Part shown: piece by piece, positions 32,078 to 40,796 of the stretch
Position numbering within the stretch: the stretch's first letter is position 1
How the letters are laid out: the number at the start of each line of letters is the position of its first letter
NCBI GenBank assembly: GCA_945901765.1
Contig: CAMDLO010000002.1
Span: forward strand, 1 to 64,000
Direction: 5' to 3'
From: Cyanobium sp. NIES-981
GTDB taxonomy: Bacteria; Cyanobacteriota; Cyanobacteriia; PCC-6307; Cyanobiaceae
DNA: 64,000 bases
Translations under genes and position numbers: made by a program
Notes under the pieces: model-generated
Seen by the model: only the letters and a program-made list of their open reading frames with translations
Told to the model about the DNA's origin: nothing
Database searches by the model: none

Positions 32078-32158
32078 GCAGCGGCCAGCCTGTGGCTTCG
32101 GTAGGGATTGCAACCATCAGCCCGCCCCGGGAGGGCTGATGGTGTGGCTGGCCGCTGC
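32078..32158. repeat. nested perfect inverted repeats in a divergent intergenic region
   Basis: Outer arms GCAGCGGCCAGCC (32078-32090) / GGCTGGCCGCTGC (32146-32158); inner arms ACCATCAGCCC (32113-32123) / GGGCTGATGGT (32133-32143). Confidence 0.95.
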
Positions 32159-32202
32159 CATCAGCGACCCTGCCTAGATTGACCCTGTACGGCGCTTCCC
32201 CC

Positions 32203-32397
32203 ATGGCCAACGGAGACCCCCTGCCGGCTGTGTCGCCGAGCCTGGCGGCCGACCCGCGTCGGCTGGCGCTGGTGGCGTCGCTGCGCAGCCGCTTCCGCAG
32301 CGCCGAGGAGTGTCAGGACGCCGCGGCCAAGCAGGCCCTGTTCAAGGAGGCGGTGTATCTCGGCATTCAGCCCGAAGAATTCACTGGGCAGGCCTGA
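32203..32397 (+). CDS. small hypothetical protein (64 aa)
   Basis: MANGDPLPAVSPSLAADPRRLALVASLRSRFRSAEECQDAAAKQALFKEAVYLGIQPEEFTGQA; same strand as the TIM-barrel gene downstream. Confidence 0.55.
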   Translation: MANGDPLPAVSPSLAADPRRLALVASLRSRFRSAEECQDAAAKQALFKEAVYLGIQPEEFTGQA

Positions 32398-32414
32398 GCG
32401 ATGCAGGTGCGGCT

Positions 32415-33263
32415 GTGATCCAGCCCGGAACCCCGCTTGTGCTGTTCAGCCTCTGGGGCTTCAGCGGTGATCTGACCGCTGCCATCAGCACGGCCCGGAA
32501 CCGGGGCTTTGACGGCCTTGAGCTGAATCTCCGCCATTCAGTCCTTGCCGATCAGGCTGGGGAGGAGGTGAACCCTGCACTGCGGGCCGCTGGCCTGGCC
32601 CTGGTGCTTGAGCTGCTCACAGGGGGCGACTATGTGCCCGATCTGAGCTGGACCCCGGAGCAGCACCTCGAGGACCTGGCTGCCCAGCTGGCCTGCGCAC
32701 CAGCTCTCGATCCCCTGCGCGTCACGGTGCTCACGGGCAGTGACAGCTGGCCCTGGCCCGTGCAGCATCGCTTCTGGGGCGAGGCCCTGGCACTGGCCGA
32801 GGCCAGCGGCCTGCCGGTGAGCTTTGAGACCCACCGTTCCCGCAGCCTTTGCAGCCCCTGGTTGCTGGAGCCGTACCTGGAGGCCTTCCCAGCGCTGCGG
32901 CTCACAGCCGATATCAGCCATTGGTGTGCGGTGGCCGAGCGGTTGATGACGCCCGAACTGGAGCCCGTGCGGGCGATGGCCGCCCGCGTCGACCACATCC
33001 ACGCCCGGGTGGGCCATGCCCAGGGGCCCTCGGTGGGCCATCCCTTCGCCCCGGAGTGGACGGAGGCCCTTGAAGCCCATCGCCGCTGCTGGCAGCTCTT
33101 CGCCCGGGAACGCTCGGAGGCGAGCCAGGGTCCGTTCACCATCACCCCGGAGTTCGGTCCGGATGGCTATCTGCCCCAGCTGCCGTTCACCCGCCAGCCG
33201 GTGGCCGATCTCCTGGAGATCAATGGAGCGATGGCCGACTGGCTGCGGCGCCAGAGCTGGTGA
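32415..33263 (+). CDS. xylose isomerase-like TIM-barrel (sugar phosphate isomerase/epimerase) protein
   Basis: ISTARNRGFDGLELNLRHS, LPVSFETHRSRSLCSPW, LRLTADISHWCAVAERL, VDHIHARVGHAQGPSVGHP, ITPEFGPDGYLP. GTG start. Confidence 0.8.
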   Translation: MIQPGTPLVLFSLWGFSGDLTAAISTARNRGFDGLELNLRHSVLADQAGEEVNPALRAAGLALVLELLTGGDYVPDLSWTPEQHLEDLAAQLACAPALDPLRVTVLTGSDSWPWPVQHRFWGEALALAEASGLPVSFETHRSRSLCSPWLLEPYLEAFPALRLTADISHWCAVAERLMTPELEPVRAMAARVDHIHARVGHAQGPSVGHPFAPEWTEALEAHRRCWQLFARERSEASQGPFTITPEFGPDGYLPQLPFTRQPVADLLEINGAMADWLRRQSW

Positions 33264-33279
33264 GGGGGCCAGCGTCTCC

Positions 33280-34338
33280 TCAGCCGGGATGCATGCTGTC
33301 CAGGTCCATCAGGCGGTGGTACAACGCTTGCCACTGCACGATCCGCTGCTCCAGCCGATGCACCGGTCCGGGGGTGAGCTGGCTCCCATAGCCGCGTTGG
33401 GCCGATTCCACCAGGCGCCGGTCCTCCTCCAGGAAGCTCTGCATGTCGTCCATCCAGCCCGCGGCCTTGGCGGCCAGTGCGGCGGGACCGAACAGCCACA
33501 CGTCCATGCTGCACTGATCCAGTGCTGATGCCGGTGCGGCGGTGGAGCCCCGGGGGAGAAAGCTGATCAGGGCCAGTCGCTGGTCTGGCCAGAGCAGCAG
33601 GTGCGTCCAGGGGGCGAGTCCGAAGGTGTAGAAGGTGCCCTGGCCGTGGGGTGTGGCCAGCAGAGTGCCGTGGGCACTGAAGGCATGGCGGTAGTCGCGC
33701 ACCGGCCCCTGCTCCCGGTGCAGGGTTGTGGGATGGGCGATCGCCACGTGATAGTCGTCGAGGGTGTTGTCGTGGGCAAGCTTCCAGTTGCATGCCAGAG
33801 GCCGCTGTTGCCGGGCCAGCAGGGGCCGCGGTATGGCAAACAGATCTGCCGCCTCCTGCAGCACCAGATCCAGCTGGTGCTCGAGGGGCAGGGGATCGGC
33901 CGTCAGGGCCACCCAGATCAGCGGGCCCAGCTCACGGCAGGCCAGGGCCTGCAGGGGCCAGTCGGCCCGATCGAAGCGCTCCAGGAAGTCGCTCTCCCGC
34001 GCCGCTGCCAGCAGCTGGCCCTGGAGGTCGTAGGTCCAGCCGTGATACGGGCAGATCAGGCGGCGGCAGGCTGCCCCGGTGCCTCCGGTCGCCTGCAGAG
34101 CCACGCCCCGATGGGGACAGCGGTTCACAAAGGCGCGGGGAGCCACTTCCCCCTCGCCACTGGGCCTGGTGAGCAGCACGGGAATCCCCAGCAGTTCCAC
34201 AGTCAGTGCTGACCCTGCTGTCAGGTCGGCAGCGGCTGCCAGCGGGTGCCAGAAACGGTTGGCGTAGTGGGAGAGCTCCCGCGCGGCCACGGCAGCGGAG
34301 GTATAGACCCAGCTGGGCATGAAGGTGGTCGAAACCAT
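33280..34338 (-). CDS. Rieske non-heme iron oxygenase, alpha subunit
   Basis: Rieske cluster CPHRGVALQATGGTGAACRRLICPYHGWTYDL; mononuclear iron region NWKLAHDNTLDDYHVAIAHP. Confidence 0.9.
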   Translation of the reverse strand: MVSTTFMPSWVYTSAAVAARELSHYANRFWHPLAAAADLTAGSALTVELLGIPVLLTRPSGEGEVAPRAFVNRCPHRGVALQATGGTGAACRRLICPYHGWTYDLQGQLLAAARESDFLERFDRADWPLQALACRELGPLIWVALTADPLPLEHQLDLVLQEAADLFAIPRPLLARQQRPLACNWKLAHDNTLDDYHVAIAHPTTLHREQGPVRDYRHAFSAHGTLLATPHGQGTFYTFGLAPWTHLLLWPDQRLALISFLPRGSTAAPASALDQCSMDVWLFGPAALAAKAAGWMDDMQSFLEEDRRLVESAQRGYGSQLTPGPVHRLEQRIVQWQALYHRLMDLDSMHPG

Positions 34339-34357
34339 GGTCTGGCGACGGGAGGGG

Positions 34358-35128
34358 TCAGGCGGCGAGAGCCGGCTCCAAGCCCCGCAGGTCCGCGGCG
34401 AGCTCTTCGCGCAGATCCAGAAACGGCCGCGATAGCCGCAGTTTGGCCAGCGAGGAGCGATCCAGATCCACCCTGACACTGCGCACGATCCGTCCAGGGC
34501 TGGGCGCCATGATGTGCACCGTGCCCGCCAGCAGCAGGGCTTCCTCGAGGTCGTGGGTGATGAGCAGCGCTGTGAGGCCGGTGCGCTGCCACAGGGTGTG
34601 CAGGAACTCCTGCATCGATTCGCGGATCTGGATGTCAAGGGCGCCGAAGGGTTCATCGAGCAGAAGCACCTGCGGTTCGGCCGCCAGGGCGCGGGCGATG
34701 GCCACCCGTTGCTGCATTCCCCCCGAGAGCTCCCGTGGCAAGCGCCGGGCCGCGTCGGCCAGCCCCACCACTTCCAGGAAGTAACCCGTGCGCTCACGGA
34801 TCTCCTGGCGCGGGCGACCCTGCAGCTCCATGCCGAAGGCCACGTTCTCGGCAGCGGTGAGCCAGGGGTAGAGGCTGTACTTCTGGAACACCATCCCCCG
34901 GTCGGAACCCGGGGCGGTGATCGGCCGGCCGTCCATGCTGATCGTGCCGGCGCTTGGCTGCTCGAGGCCGGCGATCAGGCGCATCACGGTGGATTTGCCT
35001 GAGCCGGAGCTGCCCACCAGCGCCACGAACTCGCCGGAGTGGACAGCAAAGCTCACGTTGCGCAACACTTGTTTGGCTCTGGCGCCATAGCCAAAGGTCT
35101 TGGACACGTCGGCGATCTGCAGATGCAT
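34358..35128 (-). CDS. ABC transporter ATP-binding protein (nitrate/sulfonate/taurine class)
   Basis: FVALVGSSGSGKSTVMRLIAG, RELSGGMQQRVAIARALAAEPQVLLLDEPFGALD, ALLITHDLEEALLL. Confidence 0.95.
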   Translation of the reverse strand: MHLQIADVSKTFGYGARAKQVLRNVSFAVHSGEFVALVGSSGSGKSTVMRLIAGLEQPSAGTISMDGRPITAPGSDRGMVFQKYSLYPWLTAAENVAFGMELQGRPRQEIRERTGYFLEVVGLADAARRLPRELSGGMQQRVAIARALAAEPQVLLLDEPFGALDIQIRESMQEFLHTLWQRTGLTALLITHDLEEALLLAGTVHIMAPSPGRIVRSVRVDLDRSSLAKLRLSRPFLDLREELAADLRGLEPALAA

Positions 35129-35145
35129 GGAGAAAGTGATTGGGG

Positions 35146-35913
35146 TCAGTTGGCCCAGGCGCAGGCACGGCGCATCACGGCGCGGAAGCCCAGATCGATC
35201 AGCAGGCCGATCAGACCGATCACGATCAGACCCATGAAGATTTCATCGGTGCGCAGGAAGCGCTGGGCGAGGCTGATGCGCTTACCCAGGCCTTCGGTGG
35301 CCGCCACCAGCTCTGCCACGATCACCAGATTCCAGGCTGAAGCCATGTTGATTCGGTAGGTGTCGAGCACCTGGGGAGCAATGAAGGGAGCCACCACCTT
35401 CACCAGAATCGGCAGAGTGCGGCCGCCGAGGGTGCGGGCGGTTTCCATCAGTTCCCTCGGCACGAACTTGACGGAATCCATGATCATCAGGGTGTTGAAG
35501 AAGAAGGTGCCGATGAAGATCAGCAACACCTTCGGCAGTTCATCCAGTCCGAAATAGATGATCAGCAGGGGAATGAAGGCCGGCGCCGGCATGTAGCGGA
35601 TCAGGCCCATCAGCGGCTCCAGCAGCCGGCAAATCACCGGGCTGGTGCCCATGGCGATGCCGACCGGCAGGGCCAGGCCCGCCGACATGGCAAAGCCGAT
35701 GAACACCCGCTGAATGCTGGCCAGGGCATCCTTCAGCAGCAGGCCACTGGTCCACTGCTGCTGCCCCGCCAGCCAGACGGCCTGGGGCGAGGGCAGGAAC
35801 AGCTTGTTCACACTGCCGCTGGCGGTGGTGATCCACCACAGCAGCAGCACGGTGAGGATGCCCAGCAGGCCGAGCGACCAGGGGTGACGGATCAGGCGTT
35901 GGAACGCAGGCAT
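35146..35913 (-). CDS. ABC transporter permease (SsuC/TauC class)
   Basis: LPSPQAVWLAGQQQW, MPAPAFIPLLIIYFGLDELPKVLLIFIGTFF, TARTLGGRTLPILVKVV, AWNLVIVAELVAATEGLGKRI. Confidence 0.92.
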   Translation of the reverse strand: MPAFQRLIRHPWSLGLLGILTVLLLWWITTASGSVNKLFLPSPQAVWLAGQQQWTSGLLLKDALASIQRVFIGFAMSAGLALPVGIAMGTSPVICRLLEPLMGLIRYMPAPAFIPLLIIYFGLDELPKVLLIFIGTFFFNTLMIMDSVKFVPRELMETARTLGGRTLPILVKVVAPFIAPQVLDTYRINMASAWNLVIVAELVAATEGLGKRISLAQRFLRTDEIFMGLIVIGLIGLLIDLGFRAVMRRACAWAN

Positions 35914-35929
35914 GACCAACGGCTGGGGA

Positions 35930-36970
35930 TTACTTGGCGTTGTCGACGAACGTGGCATTGAGCAGGTTGCTCAGATCCGGCTTGCTCTTGGCCAGACCCA
36001 CCTCCACCAGGAAGGCACTGATCTGCTCTGCGGCGAAGGGCAGGGAGGTCATGGTGGTTCCTGGTTTGAAGTTGGCCCGGTTCTGCGCCAGGGTCTGAAT
36101 GGTGGTGCCGGCGTCGTACTCCTTGAACTCCTGCTCGGACACCCCCGAGCGCTGCACCAGGATCGGCAGGGTGGTGGCTGGATCGTCCTTCATCAGCTGC
36201 AGCGTGGTGAACCAGGCATTCACCACTTGTTGGATGGCCTCGGGGTTCTTCTCGACAAACTCCCGCCGGCACACCAGCAGGTCGCTGATCGCGCCGGGAT
36301 GCTCGCGGGAGGAGGTCAGCACCTTGCTGCCCGGACGCTTGATGGCCTGGCTGGTGAAGGGGGCGTAGACGGCAGCGGCATCCACCTGGCCAGCGGCGAA
36401 GGCCGCGGCGGCAGCGCCCGTCTCGAGAGGCACGAACTGGATGTTCGCGGCAGTCATGCCGTTGTCCTTGAGCACCTTGAGCAGCAGGTAGTGGTCCACC
36501 GTGCCCTCCTCGGCAGCCACCTTCTTGTTCTTGAGATCTGCCACCGTCTTGATGCCTTCGGCCACGATGATCTGGTCGTTGCCAGTGGAGTAGTCGTTCT
36601 GCAGCACCACTTGCAGATCGGCACCACCGGCCATGGAGCTGATGGTGTCGTTAAGGGTCTGGCTGTTGCAGTCGAGCTGGCCGGCATTGAGGGCATTGAT
36701 GCTGTCGAGATAGCCGTCAAACCACTGCATCCGGGCGCTCACGCCGGCCTTGCTGAACAGGCCTTTGGTTTCGGTGACGGCCCAGGGGAACCAGCCGGGC
36801 CAGGCGCTGTAGCCGATGCGCACGACCGGACTCTCACCGCTTGGGGCCTGGCCGCCTGGGCTCTGGCAGGCCGCCAGCAGGCTGGTGCCCAGTGAGGTGA
36901 TCAGGGCGAGAACCGCCAGTCGGCTGCGGGCTGGCCGTCGGGAAGGACGGTTGGGAGTGAGCTGTGCCAT
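35930..36970 (-). CDS. ABC transporter substrate-binding lipoprotein (SsuA/TauA/NrtA-like)
   Basis: Lipobox SLLAAC; VVRIGYSAWPGWFPWAVTETKGLFSKAGV; YSTGNDQIIVAEGIKTVADLKNKKVAAEEGTVDHYLL; GQVDAAAVYAPF. Confidence 0.9.
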   Translation of the reverse strand: MAQLTPNRPSRRPARSRLAVLALITSLGTSLLAACQSPGGQAPSGESPVVRIGYSAWPGWFPWAVTETKGLFSKAGVSARMQWFDGYLDSINALNAGQLDCNSQTLNDTISSMAGGADLQVVLQNDYSTGNDQIIVAEGIKTVADLKNKKVAAEEGTVDHYLLLKVLKDNGMTAANIQFVPLETGAAAAAFAAGQVDAAAVYAPFTSQAIKRPGSKVLTSSREHPGAISDLLVCRREFVEKNPEAIQQVVNAWFTTLQLMKDDPATTLPILVQRSGVSEQEFKEYDAGTTIQTLAQNRANFKPGTTMTSLPFAAEQISAFLVEVGLAKSKPDLSNLLNATFVDNAK

Positions 36971-37074
36971 GGGTGAATCAGGGGGTGTGTTGGGGTGGGG
37001 TTGGTTGCTTTGGACGAATGACCGGTATGGGTGCTCTGTGGTGGTTTCAGAGGGGCGCTGCCATGACGGAGTGC

Positions 37075-38433
37075 TCAGAAGAACTCGAGGTACCGCTTCT
37101 GTTCCCAGTCGGAAACGGAGGAGTGGTATGACTCCCACTCCTGCCTCTTGTACGTCACATAGGCCTCAAACATGGCATCACCGAATACGGATCTGGAGAG
37201 AGGATCTGCGGCGAAGGCATCTGTCGCTTCCTCCAGATTGCGGGGCAGCATGGTGAGCCCTCGTTCCTGCCGTTGTTGGGGTGTGAGGGTGTAAGCATTC
37301 ACCAGGTTCGGAGGGCCGGGATCCAGCCCTTCGCGGATGCCCTCGAGGCCTGCAGCCAGAATCATGGCGGCTCCGAGATAGGGATTGCAGGAGATGTCTG
37401 CAGCCCGGCATTCCACCCGACCTCCAGGTGAAGGGACTCTCAGCATGTTGGTACGATTGTTGTTGCCGTAGCAGATGAAGACAGGGGCCCAGGTGAAGCC
37501 CGACATGCTGCCCTGGGCCACCAGCCGCTTGTAGCTGTTCACCGTGGGGGCGATCACGGCGCAGATGGCTGGCGCATGACGCAGCACCCCGGCGATGAAG
37601 CTGTGCGCCAGCTCGCTCACCTGGCCGGGTGCCCGATCGGCCGTTTCAAAGAGATTGATGCCGCTCTGCAGCTCGGCCAGCGACATGTTGAAGTGGGCGC
37701 CACTGCCGGTGCGGTCGGCATAGGGCTTGGGCATGAAGGTGGCGATCAACCCATGGTGGTGGGCGATCTCCTTGGCCATCAGCTTGAAGAAGGTGAGCCG
37801 ATCCGCCATGGTGAGCACCTCCGCGTAATCGAAGTCGATCTCAAACTGCCCCGGGCCATCTTCGTGATCGAAGGAATAGACTCCCCAGCCGAGCTGGTTC
37901 ATCGCGCTCACCAGCTCATCGAGCCAGGGGAGGTTGTCGAGCAGGGTGCGGACGTCGTAGGCCGGTTTGTCGAGGCAGTCGCGCGGGCTCAGGGGCACGG
38001 GGCGGCCCTGGTCATCCCGGCGCAGCACGAAGAATTCGGTTTCGATGCCAAGGTTGAAGCGATAGCCCATGGCGGCGGCCTGGGCCTGCACCCGCTGAAG
38101 GATGTGACGGCTGCAGGCCTCAAAGGGAGTGCCGTGCAGATGGAGCGTGCTGGCCATCCACACCAGCTCGCGCTGCCACGGCAGCACGGTGGCTGATGCC
38201 GGGTCGGGTACGGCGGCCACTTCGTCGTCGCTCACGTCCTGGGGCACGCCATCGAGGGCGGCACCGGTGAACAGCTCCGAGCCGGCAAGCATCTGACCAA
38301 GGTGGCTGAGGGGCACGGCCTTGGCTTTGCATACCCCGTGCAGATCGACGTAGCTCGCCAGGGCATAGCGCACCCCCTGACTTTCAAGGCTGCGGCGCAG
38401 TTCGTCAGCGGCTGGGGAGGTGGGGCCGCTCAT
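37075..38433 (-). CDS. glutamine-synthetase-fold ligase (GlnT/PuuA-like), paralogue 1, in the guanidine operon
   Basis: [109 protein letters not shown]. Confidence 0.88.
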   Translation of the reverse strand: MSGPTSPAADELRRSLESQGVRYALASYVDLHGVCKAKAVPLSHLGQMLAGSELFTGAALDGVPQDVSDDEVAAVPDPASATVLPWQRELVWMASTLHLHGTPFEACSRHILQRVQAQAAAMGYRFNLGIETEFFVLRRDDQGRPVPLSPRDCLDKPAYDVRTLLDNLPWLDELVSAMNQLGWGVYSFDHEDGPGQFEIDFDYAEVLTMADRLTFFKLMAKEIAHHHGLIATFMPKPYADRTGSGAHFNMSLAELQSGINLFETADRAPGQVSELAHSFIAGVLRHAPAICAVIAPTVNSYKRLVAQGSMSGFTWAPVFICYGNNNRTNMLRVPSPGGRVECRAADISCNPYLGAAMILAAGLEGIREGLDPGPPNLVNAYTLTPQQRQERGLTMLPRNLEEATDAFAADPLSRSVFGDAMFEAYVTYKRQEWESYHSSVSDWEQKRYLEFF

Positions 38434-39158
38434 GCCGTCACCAGGGTGGGGGACGTGGCGCGAGCGAACGGGCCACACACGGCTGCCTGCTGATCGCGTA
38501 CCCAGCCATGCCAGGCCGCCAGCCCTTCACCGCTGCTCGCCGAGACGCGGATCACGGCACAGCGCGGATTCACGGCGCGGATGTGGGCCTCGATCCGCGC
38601 GATGTCGACCGGCAGGTAGGGCAGCAGGTCGGTCTTGGTGATCAGCACGCAGTGGGCCTCGCGGAACATCACCGGGTACTTGAGGGGCTTGTCGTCGCCC
38701 TCGGTGACGCTGAGCAGGGCCACCTTGCGGTGCTCGCCCACCTCGAATTCGGCGGGGCACACCAGGTTGCCCACGTTCTCCACCCAGAGCAGGTCGAGGC
38801 TGGCGGGATCGAGCCGCTGCTTGAGCAGCTTCAGGCCGCCGCTCACCATCGCCGCATCGAGGTGGCAGGCGCGGCCGGTGGTGATTGGCACCACCGGCAC
38901 GCCCACGGCCTCGAGCCGCTCGGCATCGAGCTGGGTGGTCATGTCGCCCTCCAGTACCGCCATCTGCAGGTCGGTGGCGAGGGCAGCCAGGCTGCGCTCG
39001 AGCAGGGAGGTCTTGCCGGCGCCTGGGCTGCTCATCACGTTGAGGCAGAGCAGCTGCCAGGCATCGAAGTGCTCGCGGTTGTGTTCGGCCTGGTGCTGGT
39101 TGGCGGCCAGCAGGTTGAGGCCAAGGGTGTCTTCCAGGGGCATGTGCATGGCCGTCAC
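38430..39158 (-). CDS. hypB: HypB-like nickel-insertion GTPase
   Basis: [23 protein letters not shown]-loop, [80 protein letters not shown]. Confidence 0.92.
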   Translation of the reverse strand: MTAMHMPLEDTLGLNLLAANQHQAEHNREHFDAWQLLCLNVMSSPGAGKTSLLERSLAALATDLQMAVLEGDMTTQLDAERLEAVGVPVVPITTGRACHLDAAMVSGGLKLLKQRLDPASLDLLWVENVGNLVCPAEFEVGEHRKVALLSVTEGDDKPLKYPVMFREAHCVLITKTDLLPYLPVDIARIEAHIRAVNPRCAVIRVSASSGEGLAAWHGWVRDQQAAVCGPFARATSPTLVTA

Positions 39159-39574
39159 ACCGCAGCGGCGGTGGCGAGGGGGGCTTGGGGGGCGGTTGTC
39201 GCGCTGGGGCTGGCTGGTTCCGGCAAGCGGTAATCGACGGAGCGGATGCGCAGTTCACGGCCGCTCACGATCTCCTCCATCGGCTGGTTGCAACAGGGGG
39301 AGCGGTAGGCCTGCTGGGGATCGGGGCTGTAGGTGCCGTTGCACAACACACAGCGCCCCACCAGCGGCACGGTTTCGATCGCCAGCTCGGCGCCGTCGAG
39401 CCAGCTGCCGCGCACGGCCGCCCGCCAGGTGGTGACCAGCTGGTCGGGCTCCACACAGGTGAAGGTGCCCACCTGCAGATGCACCGTCTGAACCTGCGGC
39501 GTGACGGGGTCGTGCTGCTGCCTCCACTCCTGCATGGAGAGCACCAGGCATTTGGTCATGTCGACTTCATGCAT
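39155..39574 (-). CDS. hypA: HypA-like nickel chaperone
   Basis: [15 protein letters not shown]-terminus (MHE Ni motif); zinc site [41 protein letters not shown]. Confidence 0.9.
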   Translation of the reverse strand: MHEVDMTKCLVLSMQEWRQQHDPVTPQVQTVHLQVGTFTCVEPDQLVTTWRAAVRGSWLDGAELAIETVPLVGRCVLCNGTYSPDPQQAYRSPCCNQPMEEIVSGRELRIRSVDYRLPEPASPSATTAPQAPLATAAAV

Positions 39575-39578
39575 GGCG

Positions 39579-40769
39579 CTATCTCCACGTCTGGTCGACG
39601 TTCATGTTGCAGACGTCGCTGATCCAGCTCGGCTTTTGCTTCCGCGGCAACTGACCGCTCACCACCAGGTGGGCCATGGTGTCGCAGATCACCCGGCAGG
39701 CCATCAGGGAGGTCATGTCGCTGATGTCGTAAGGGGGCGACACCTCCACCAGCTCCAGGCCGCACACCGGTACGTTGCGCACGATCAGCTCCAGCAGCTT
39801 GAGGGCCTCGCGCGGCAGCAGGCCGCCGGGCTCGGGCCAGCCGGTGCCGGGCACGAAACCGGCATCGATGCAGTCAATGTCGAAGGAGATGTAGACGCAG
39901 TCGGTGCCATCGGTGGCCCGCTCGATCGCGAACTGGGCAGCGGCCTCCAGCCCCATCTCACAGATGTCGGTGACAGTGAGCACGTTGGTGCCCCGCTCCC
40001 GGCACACCTTCACGCCTTCGCGGGGCACCTGCCAGCCGCCGATGCCCAGCTGCACCAGGTTCTTGGCCGGCGCATTGGCCATGTTCGTGGCGTGGAACCA
40101 CGGACAGGTGTGCATGCGCTCGTCGAGGTCGATCTCCTGGGTGTCGACGTGACGATCGAAGTGGATGATGCCCACTTTCTTGTCGCCCAGGTGGCGGCAG
40201 ACGCCGCGCACGGTGGGGAAGCCGATCGAGTGGTCGCCGCCGAGGATGATCGGGAAGGCGCCGCTGGCGAACACGTGGGCGACGCCCTTGGAGATCTGAT
40301 CGAAGCTCTTCTCGTTGTTGGCCGGAATCGTGAAGATGTCGCCGACGTCGCAGAGCTTGATCTGCTCGCGCAGATCCACCCCCATTTCGTAGTTGTAGGG
40401 GGTGTAAAGCGCCGAAATCCGGCGGATACCCTGGGGCCCGAATCGGGTGCCGGGCCGGTAGGTGGTGCCACTGTCGTGGGGCACACCCACGATTGCCACA
40501 TCAAATTCACCGACACGGTTCACGTCCTCGATGTAGGGCGCCTTCATGAAGGTGTTGATGCCCGCGTAGTGGGGCAGTTCACCGCGGGAGAAGGTGGAGA
40601 TGCGCCGGTCGACGATGCTCTCGGCCGCTTCCAGGCCGTAGCGGTGGGCCTGGTCGACCTCCTGTTGCCAGCCGGTGAGGGGAAGGGCTCGCTCCTTTTC
40701 GAGGGCCTGCATCCCCTCGCTCGGGTGCAGACGTTCGAAGGCGCCAGAGGCACCTGAGGGGGTCTTCAT
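39579..40769 (-). CDS. gdmH: guanidine hydrolase (Ni-dependent ureohydrolase-family), GdmH-like
   Basis: Ureohydrolase motifs GGDHSIGFPTV, IIHFDRHVDTQEIDLDERMHTCPWFHATNM, YISFDIDCIDAGFVPGTGWPEPGGLLPRE; coupled to hypA/hypB and preceded by a guanidine-I riboswitch. Confidence 0.88.
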   Translation of the reverse strand: MKTPSGASGAFERLHPSEGMQALEKERALPLTGWQQEVDQAHRYGLEAAESIVDRRISTFSRGELPHYAGINTFMKAPYIEDVNRVGEFDVAIVGVPHDSGTTYRPGTRFGPQGIRRISALYTPYNYEMGVDLREQIKLCDVGDIFTIPANNEKSFDQISKGVAHVFASGAFPIILGGDHSIGFPTVRGVCRHLGDKKVGIIHFDRHVDTQEIDLDERMHTCPWFHATNMANAPAKNLVQLGIGGWQVPREGVKVCRERGTNVLTVTDICEMGLEAAAQFAIERATDGTDCVYISFDIDCIDAGFVPGTGWPEPGGLLPREALKLLELIVRNVPVCGLELVEVSPPYDISDMTSLMACRVICDTMAHLVVSGQLPRKQKPSWISDVCNMNVDQTWR

Positions 40770-40796
40770 GACATGGCAGGGGGTGAGGAGTGGTTG

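Noticed and set aside
38430-39574. Hydrogenase maturation locus
   Set aside because: No hydrogenase structural genes or hypC/D/E/F in the window; operon position ties the pair to gdmH.
39579-40769. Annotation as agmatinase/arginase
   Set aside because: Family membership is right, but riboswitch, hypAB and the FDRHVD / GTGWPEPGG signature favour guanidine hydrolase; no other polyamine gene is nearby.
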